Assembly: GCA_018894105.1 (NCBI GenBank)
Contig: CM032122.1
Location: forward strand, 20,495,674 to 20,559,673
Reading direction: 5' to 3'
DNA: 64,000 bases
Source of the DNA: Jacaranda mimosifolia
Lineage: Eukaryota > Streptophyta > Magnoliopsida > Lamiales > Bignoniaceae
Shown here: positions 57,130-64,000 of the stretch, in pieces
Position numbering within the stretch: the stretch's first letter is position 1
Layout: each line of letters opens with the position of its first letter
Position numbers and translations under genes: made by a program
The notes under the pieces: model-generated
Databases searched by the model: none
Told to the model about the DNA's origin: nothing
What the model saw: the letters and a program-made list of their open reading frames with translations, nothing else

Positions 57130-58700
57130 TTATAATATCAAGAATGATCATGTGACCTTCAAGGAAGCTGTGGCCACATCTGAAGCTAAGCATTGGAAGA
57201 TAGCTATTAAAATTAAGATAGATTCCATTGTCTCTAATGGGACATGGAAATTAGTCGATCTACCTCCGAGGTGTACTATGGTTGGATGCAAATAGATCTT
57301 TAAAAGGAAACTTAAGTTTGATGGAACCATAGATACGTTTAAGGCCAGATTAGTTGCCAAAGGCTTTACATAAAAAGAGGGAATATATTTCTTTGATACA
57401 TATTCCTCGGTTGCTCGGTTGACTACAATCCAGGTGCTGATTGCACTGGCTTCCATATATGAATTCCAAATTCACTAGATGGATGTAAAAATAGCTTTTC
57501 TGTATGGTGATCTCGAGGAAGAGATTTATATGGATTAGCCTGAGGGATTTGTAGCTACTGATAATGAGCAAAAATTCTATAAGCTTGTTAAATCCCTCTA
57601 TGGATTGAAACAAGCGCCTAAGCAATGGCATGGAAAATTTGATAAAACTATTTTATCATTTGGTTTCAGTGTAAATGAGAATGATAAGTGTGTTTACTGT
57701 AAGGTTAAAGGTGATGATTGTATTATGTTATGCTTATACGTAGATGATATTTTATTGATTGGTTCTACTATTGAGATTATTAATGAGATAAAGTTATACT
57801 TAAAAAATAAGTTTGAAATGAAGGATATGGGTTAAGCTAAAGTGATTCTTGGACTCAAGTTGATTCGATCAACTGAGGGTATAGCTATTTCTCAGTCTCA
57901 TTATGTTGAGAAGATTATTGAGAAATTTGGCTATAAGGATTGTAAAATCGCTAAGATACCATGTGATCATTCTGTGGCTCTTTTCAAGAATGAAAGTGGT
58001 ATTTTTGTGTCTTAATTGAGGTATTTTCGGATTATTGGGAGCTTGCAATATCTTGCAAATGGCTCAAGACCAGATATATCATTCGCAATCTCGAAACAGG
58101 CGAAGTATACAAGTTGTCCCAACAAAACCCATTGGGAGGCTTTGGATATGGTACTTCAATATCTTAAGGGCACGACATCACTTGCTCTGCATTATGGTAG
58201 ATTCCCTACAGTACTTGAGGCATATAGTAATGCTAGCTAGATAGCCAAAAAAACTCCAGTAGTAATGGGTGTATAGGGCATGTATTTACCTTGGGTGGCG
58301 GTGGTGTCTCCTAGAAGTCTACTAAATAGACTTTAGTAACTCGGTCTATATTTAAGGCAGAGTTATGTGCTTTGGGTACAAAGAAAATGGAGGTTGAGTA
58401 TCTACATGGACTGATGGTCTAATTACCTATGGTTAGTAAGCCCTTTTTTGTAATAGCAATATATTATGATAGCCAAACCATAATAGCAAAGATCAAAAGT
58501 TTAAAGTATAATCAAAAGACCAAGAGACACATCCAAGTTAGACTAAAGTCTATAAGGGAACTTGTTTCTGATAGGGTTGTTACCATTGATTTTGTTGGAT
58601 CTAAAGATAATATGGTCAATCCTTTGACCAAAGGACTTGAATTGTCCTTAGTCCAAAAATCTAGGCTGGGGATAGGACTAAAAACCCATCAGTGATGCAC
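57130..58700 (+). pseudogene. Copia reverse transcriptase and RNase H (broken)
   Basis: RT begins near VTFKEAVATSEAKHWKIAI (about 57150), passes FKARLVAKGFT (about 57340), then MDVKIAFLYGDLEEEIYMD (about 57480) before a stop. YGLKQAPKQWH and the catalytic YVDDILLIG (about 57735) are in 57605-57835. The RNase H part includes IIGSLQYLANGSRPDISFAI (58016-58240) and the tail VRLKSIRELV (58429-58695). Frame breaks near 57535, 57835 and 58240. Confidence 0.85.
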
Positions 58701-59242
58701 CTACAGTGGCAACCCAACCTACCAAATGGAGATCCCACAAGGAAGGTTCACTGTGGTATAAACGAGCTACTGAGTGTGTCAAAGTGCACCTAAACTTGAC
58801 TGATACTTTAGTATTTAAGTCTATCCCCTGGCATACCTAGAAGGTGTTGTATACTGCTAGTAAAGTACGAGTTTAAACTCTGAATGGGGTCAAGTCATAT
58901 TGATGAGATGCAAGCAGTGCATCCCTAGAGATGTCCAACTAAGTGAATGAAGTTATTTGGCCGCAACTAGAAGAAAAGGGTTATTCCTAAAAAACATTCA
59001 TGATATAGGATTGGGATACATAGCCGTAACGTGTCAAACCTACAGATCACTACATAACCATGTAGCTTGTTGTTACCAATGGATGCCGCCGTATCCAAGG
59101 ACCAAATTCAAGGCTTGAATTCATTTGTCCCTGTGGTGGTATAAGTTAGATAATTTAGGTAGTGGTTCAAACTGGAAGGTACCATCACTGAAAGCAAGTT
59201 ATGATAATCCTGATAATCCAACACTATGAGTTTGTGGAGGAT

Positions 59243-60454
59243 TGTTGTAATTGGCATTAAATCAATTAGGATTTGTGACTAATTACATGTTTAAAAAGTA
59301 GTTTAACTTTATGGATTGATGCTAATATGGTGGAAATCCATAGTTGTTGCAGAAATGAGAAGAGGGAAGTAAAGTGCAAAAGGTTATGAATGTGGGGGAA
59401 TCCCACATTGGATTTGAGACAAATTGTGGGGGAATAAGTGGGAGTATAAAATGCTATTTTGTCTTATACAAGACTACTTATCCCACATTAGAAGTTTTTC
59501 CAATGTGATTGCACCTTATATGTGGCTTAAGTATTGGTGCTTGGTAAAGTATCAATTAAGGGACTCATGAGCGTGTGCCCACAAGCATGCGTTGCCGCTG
59601 CCCCCCGCTTTTCCCGACCTGGCTCCGACTCCCAGCTCTGACTTGGGTGATGTGCGTTTGGGTGAATTAACTCGTGTTAATCTTTTTGCTGCATATTTCA
59701 ATTTTATTTGGAATTTAAATTTTAAAATCAAATTTAAAATTCAAAAGTCAAATATAGTTTTAAGGTTGTTTTTATAGTTACAGAAACTGCCATAAATGTT
59801 TATGGAGTTACATGTTCATTGCACCTGGTCCAAAATAAATTTAGATACGTTTATGCACTAGCTCCAAAATGCATCTGGACAAGAATGAACCTGGACTGCT
59901 TTTTGATTCTTCCCTCTTACCTATATAAACCTATTGCTGTAGGCAGAATGAACATGACACAACACAACATAATACATTCTCTTCTATCCCTCTCATATCT
60001 GTTTTTACATTTTAGTGTTGCTCGTCAATTTTCTGGCAACTGAATGATGGTCGAGGTGAAGCTTTCTAGAGTGCATCAGAAAAGGCTTATGAATTGTCTT
60101 ATCCTGGAGGAAGTTTTGCTGCACCCTTTTGCACTGGTAGGGACGATAATTTCTTCAAGGCAAACCATTATCCGGTGATTCAATCTAAGTTCTGTTACTA
60201 TACAGAACTGAAAGTTCTCGATTTAGAATATTAACTTTGTTATTTATGTTCCTATATTTCAAATTGTTGTTTTCTTTTGGTATATGTATGGTTTAAACTG
60301 AATTGCAACTGAATATTTGGAATATATGTTCTATTATGTGTTGTTTTCCAAAATATTCGTTATATCATTTTTTCAAACACTACCCTGTGATTATAAACTG
60401 ATTTTCCATTCTGCTATGATATGTTGTTTATAATCTAAAATTATATTTCCAACA
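59243..60454 (+). repeat. 3' LTR of the 7 kb copia element
   Basis: TGTTGTAATTGGCATTAAATC to ATATTTCCAACA, matching the 5' LTR end to end with scattered substitutions and small indels. Confidence 0.95.
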
Positions 60455-60469
60455 AATTGGTCTATACAT

Positions 60470-60760
60470 TAAAACATAAGTTCAATAAACTAGATCCAGT
60501 GGGTCTTGAGTTAGGGTAGAGTAGAATTAGGGTCTTATTGTTTTGGATATTTCATGATATGGTAGAATATATAATAATTTTGTTTGGGTATTATAGGTTA
60601 CAAGCTTGTGTAGATAAGTGCGGTGAGATTCCATAACATAAATAGAGATTAGTGAATAGTAAGTATAAGCACTATAAATAGAGATTAGTGAATAGTAAGT
60701 TGAGAATATGAGTAATGACTAATAAGTTGATATGTCACATATTAGTGGATTAGTAAGTAG
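60470..60760. repeat. 27 bp direct repeat in intergenic DNA
   Basis: ATAAATAGAGATTAGTGAAT plus AGTAAGT occurs at 60638-60664 and 60674-60700 with a 9 bp spacer. The surrounding sequence is otherwise plain. Confidence 0.85.
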
Positions 60761-61130
60761 ATATATTGATATGGGATAATCAAATGGGCCATAAATCAAA
60801 GCCCACTTTTATTTTCTGAAGGCGAATGCATGTATGGGCCATTAATTGAGGCCCATATTTATTATTTGATGCTATACAATTCTAGGAGATCAGACTCCAA
60901 CAATCGGAAGACATCTAAGCCCAATTAAACTCTATAACCCTTCATTATAAATATCTCAAGTGACAAAAGAAGAGGTACATAATCTTTAATAGAAAGTTTC
61001 CCATAATTCTCGTTGCATATTTTTCCTTCTTTCTTCGATTGAATACTGACTTGAGCGTCGAAGGGTTTTTGTCGGGGAACACACTAGCATCCCAAAAAAT
61101 TTATTGTTGAGCACATGATTTAAATCAGAG
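60760..61130 (+). mobile_element. LTR-like remnant (possible solo LTR fragment)
   Basis: Contains GGCCATTAATTGAGGCCC, TATAAATATCTCAAG and then TTGAGCGTCGAAGGGTTTTT with GTCGGGGAACACA, a sentence common near the R/U5 region of plant gypsy LTRs. No coding domain and no second copy in the window. Boundaries are uncertain. Confidence 0.4.
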
Positions 61131-61646
61131 CAGGTACTAAAAGATGTTCGAGTCCAGATCAAGAGTGATTTTTCCAACATCCATACCATATATAATGAGG
61201 GTCGTGACCGCAAAAATGAGTTAAAAGATAATAAACATATTCCCCATTAGCATTACTAACTCACGTTTCTCATTATTAATTGAGGTAATATGTAAGAAAA
61301 TAAAGAATATTATTTTAGTATTAAATTGCTCCAAACACTAAGAGGAAATCATTGTAAAACAAAAAAAAAAAAAAGGAAAAATGGGGAAAAAAAGAAATGG
61401 ACACACTAAATGGTACTTAACTAAAAATATTCTTTTTAGGATGAATAAATAATACTTGAACCTTCTATGATAATAAATTATTTATGTTGTTAACAATTGT
61501 CGACAAAATAGATTCATGTAGGATCAATATGGATATCAATTAGTAGTTAAAAGCAATGATATTATTTTTAGTACAATAATCGATTTTTTTCCTCAGAAAG
61601 TGGATATGACACTCATATTTCACATTCCATCTCATGTGTATATATA

Positions 61647-61663
61647 TGTGTGTGTGTGTGTGT
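61647..61663. repeat. (TG)n microsatellite
   Basis: About eight TG units following TATATATA. Confidence 0.9.
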
Positions 61664-63118
61664 TTTAATAACCAAGTAACATATATAACTTAAGGGATGA
61701 GAAAATACTTCTAATTTCCCTATATGTACACTTCTTATTGTTCTCTTCTTAAAAAGCAAAGAAACAAACTGAGTTGGACAAGCCCTACGTGTAGAAACAA
61801 AAAATGGGGTATTGAAGTTTGTTGTCCAATTGCTTTAGATTAGCCCATGTTTTAATATTGGGCCATGTATTCTACCAAAAGCCCACAGTAGAGGATGGGC
61901 CCTCCGAAAGCAATTATATCGAGCTCACCTCTGCCAAATTTGGATTTGGGCAGTCTAATAGGCCCGTTTACCGTCCTGTTGTTGGATAAATATTTAGTAA
62001 TTTTAGTAAACATAGTACGAGAATTTATCCTATTTATCGAAAAAAATAGTACGAGAATTTATCACATATAAACTTTACCTTAGTAATTTGTATAAAGATC
62101 CATTTAATCCAAGCCTCCAAGGGGATGGCTGCATTTATCTTGGGAGTTTTAGGAAAGTTACCTAAAATGTAACAAAAAATTGAGTTTTGAAACAAATAGA
62201 CCTTCAATGTCATGAACACCATTGAAACTTTTGGAGTAGTCAACAACAAAATACTTTCTCTCTCTTAAAATTATTTTTCCATCTTGTACAATGTCAAACT
62301 CAAAATCTAATACTTTGTCTCTCTTAAAATTAATTTTCCATCTTGTACAACGTCAAACTCAAATTCTACATAATTTTTAGAAATTCACCATATTGTTCAT
62401 TTTTTTTGACAATTTTAATGTTACTAAAATTTCAAATCTTAATATTTGTTGAATTTTTTAATATTATTCTATTAGATTGAAAAAATCCATTATATTATAT
62501 TATTATTCATTATTATACTCAACAATGATCAAATCGATAATGTTTCATTACTTGAGTCTGAAAGTAGTACAATCTTTATAAAGAAAACATATTATTATTT
62601 ACTACTTTCAATTAATCAAGTAATCTCCACCTATTACAAAAGTGGATATAATTTTCACTTAATTTGATGATTGAATGGCTTTTTATAATATCTTAGGCAC
62701 ACATTTAAATAAAGAACTCTTATCTTCTAATATGATGAATTAAGTCCCTAAAGATTAAAAAAGTAAAAATGAACCAAAAAGATTCAATTGATAAATAATA
62801 AAAAAATAAAAAAGTCAGAGAACCAAATTGACTAAGTTCATTGAGACAAACATCTAAGTTTTAGCTGGCTTCAAGACTATAAATTCTAAATTTCAAAGCT
62901 AAAAAAGGGTATAAAAAGTCATTTACAAAAAATCAAGAGCTCAGACTCTCTGCACCGATTTTAGAGAGAGAATTCAAAAAAATTTGCTGATTTACGGAGA
63001 GGATCCAAACTTCATTTCCAAGCAACATCATCTTCTATTATTAATTTTTTAAAAAATCATACTTTTCTTTTCTTTCATTCTTTCTTCTTTTTCTTTTTTT
63101 AATTAACTTTTTTCACTT
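61664..63118. other. AT-rich intergenic DNA
   Basis: Except for the tandem duplication above, no gene or element was recognised. Confidence 0.5.
62251..62371. repeat. 59 bp tandem duplication
   Basis: ATACTTTCTCTCTCTTAAAA with CCATCTTGTACAATGTCAAA at 62251-62309 is repeated at 62310-62371 with a few changes. Confidence 0.85.
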
Positions 63119-63475
63119 TTGCAATTGTAACACCATGTTTGATTCAAGGATTTTGATGGGGAAAAGAAAAAAAAATGGTAAGAAAAATATTTTTAATTGT
63201 TTGGTTGCAAGAAAAATGCTAAAGAAAGGAAAACTTAGGGAAAAATATAACGGATTTGAGGGAAATGAGATTTCCTTACAAAATGGTGAAAAAAATGAGG
63301 GAAAAGTCCATTTGAGCTCTTCCTGCTTTTTCAATATGTTCATCTTTTTTTCTTTTCTTCATTATTTTCTTCTACAACCAAACAAGTTTAAGATTTTATA
63401 TTTCTTTACTTTTTTTTTCTTTTCTTTAATATTTTCCTTTCTTTATCAAATTTCTTAAACAAAACGTAGTGTAAG
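63119..63475. mobile_element. Candidate MITE with ACACCATGTTTG-like ends
   Basis: Left ACACCATGTTTGATT and right AAACAAAACGTAGTGTAAGTG (complement CACTTACACTACGTTTTGTTT) are weak inverted partners. The interior is purine-rich then pyrimidine-rich and holds overlapping open frames on both strands, a by-product of the A/T tracts. No target duplication was identified. Confidence 0.3.
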
Positions 63476-64000
63476 TGTCCCCCCACATGCCATCAACCAA
63501 CCTTAATATTTGAGGTGAGGCAAAAATATGTGAGACTTTTTAAATTATCTTTTTGTCATTCAAACCATTATGATTGACTATCAAGTAGTTACTATAAAAT
63601 TCCTTTCTCCAAAAGATTGGAAAAGAATGCTTATAATTTGCTCTGTAAGATTGTTTTTATGAGGATATAGAATTTTAGATGATAATTGAAAATAAAAGTA
63701 TATTTTATATATTTTTATACTGTTGTCCTTAAAAACAATGGTTTATGTTTTATTTTTATTAAAGAGGATCATAATTGATTTCTCAACTATCTCTGGTGAA
63801 ACTTGCACATATGATCAACCTATTGTTAGAATATTATGTGCATCAATATATTTTATTTATTACAGTAGCATAAATTTAAGATTAAGTGATCAATATAGAT
63901 ATAAACATGCATAGGACAAAATTATAAAACAATTCTAAAATTAGTAAAGGATGTAAAGGATTCAAACCAGAAGCAAAAAAAAATTGAGGACCAAATAAAT
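63476..64000. other. AT-rich intergenic DNA at the window edge
   Basis: No supported feature. Confidence 0.5.

Larger units (their letters stand above)
53458..60454 (+). mobile_element. Full-length Ty1/copia element (7.0 kb)
   Basis: Two LTRs (53458-54635 and 59243-60454) enclose gag, protease, integrase, RT and RNase H in copia order. A polypurine-rich TTTGTGGAGGAT precedes the 3' LTR. The 5-mers AATTA (53453-53457) and AATTG (60455-60459) fit a target duplication with one change. Frequent stops and shifts make it non-functional. LTRs are about 90% alike by eye, so it is younger than the gypsy element at 18-29 kb. Confidence 0.92.

Noticed and set aside
63113..63458. Overlapping frames of about 76 and 107 codons on opposite strands
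   Set aside because: Lys- or Phe-rich low-complexity products of purine and pyrimidine tracts in a likely MITE.

Overview
This is nuclear DNA of a flowering plant, most likely a eudicot. The evidence is an intron-rich gene for a plant chromatin protein, an intronless plant AAA-ATPase, plant Ty1/copia and Ty3/gypsy LTR retrotransposons, an endogenous caulimovirid (plant pararetrovirus) fragment, and AT-rich intergenic DNA with MITEs and microsatellites. I cannot name the species. Only two genes look intact. They sit tail to tail at 34.6-45.7 kb and the rest is mainly decayed mobile DNA. No rRNA, tRNA, CRISPR or bacterial-type operon was seen.

Layout. 1-2.3 kb: AT-rich DNA with a candidate MITE, a short GC-rich repeat cluster and the right end of a hAT-type MITE. 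2.34-4.6 kb: a 5'-truncated gag-only Ty3/gypsy element. 4.7-8.8 kb: a decayed copia element (LTR, PBS, gag, protease, integrase, RT) cut off in RNase H. 9.0-9.5 kb: the 3' end of a GALT-type beta-1,3-galactosyltransferase pseudogene. 11.46-15.04 kb: a diverged tandem array of about 400-430 bp units with an internal 627 bp segmental duplication. 18.0-29.0 kb: a structurally complete but dead Ty3/gypsy element on the minus strand with two LTRs, a near-matching 5 bp target duplication, PBS, gag, PR, RT-RH and IN. It also carries an extra ORF in antisense (plus strand) with its own TATA box and a likely intron, and a tandem-repeat spacer. 29.16-33.57 kb: a second gag-only gypsy element of the same family as the one at 2.3 kb, with both LTRs, whose gag is split by an 850 bp hAT-type element flanked by an exact 8 bp target duplication.

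34.6-36.1 kb (+): a BCS1-like/ASD-type AAA-ATPase, single exon, with a TATA box 77-85 bp upstream of the chosen ATG. 36.75-45.67 kb (-): a 12-exon DDT-domain gene resembling Arabidopsis DDR4. All 12 exons join in frame to 776 residues, and its introns hold MITEs and microsatellites.

47.9-52.5 kb: a broken caulimovirid insertion on the minus strand. In transcription order it has the end of an ORF, a TATA box, a leader of about 500 nt, a tRNA-iMet-like PBS, a movement-protein region and a coat-protein-like region. Protease and RT are missing, and a 99 bp piece from upstream of the promoter is repeated in inverted orientation at the far end. 53.46-60.45 kb (+): a full-length but stop-ridden copia element with LTRs of about 1.2 kb. 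60.5-64 kb: AT-rich intergenic DNA with an LTR-like remnant, short tandem duplications and a candidate MITE.

The most unusual structures are the antisense gene inside the Ty3/gypsy element, the rearranged pararetrovirus, and the tandem array. All identities and alignments were judged by eye; no database was searched.
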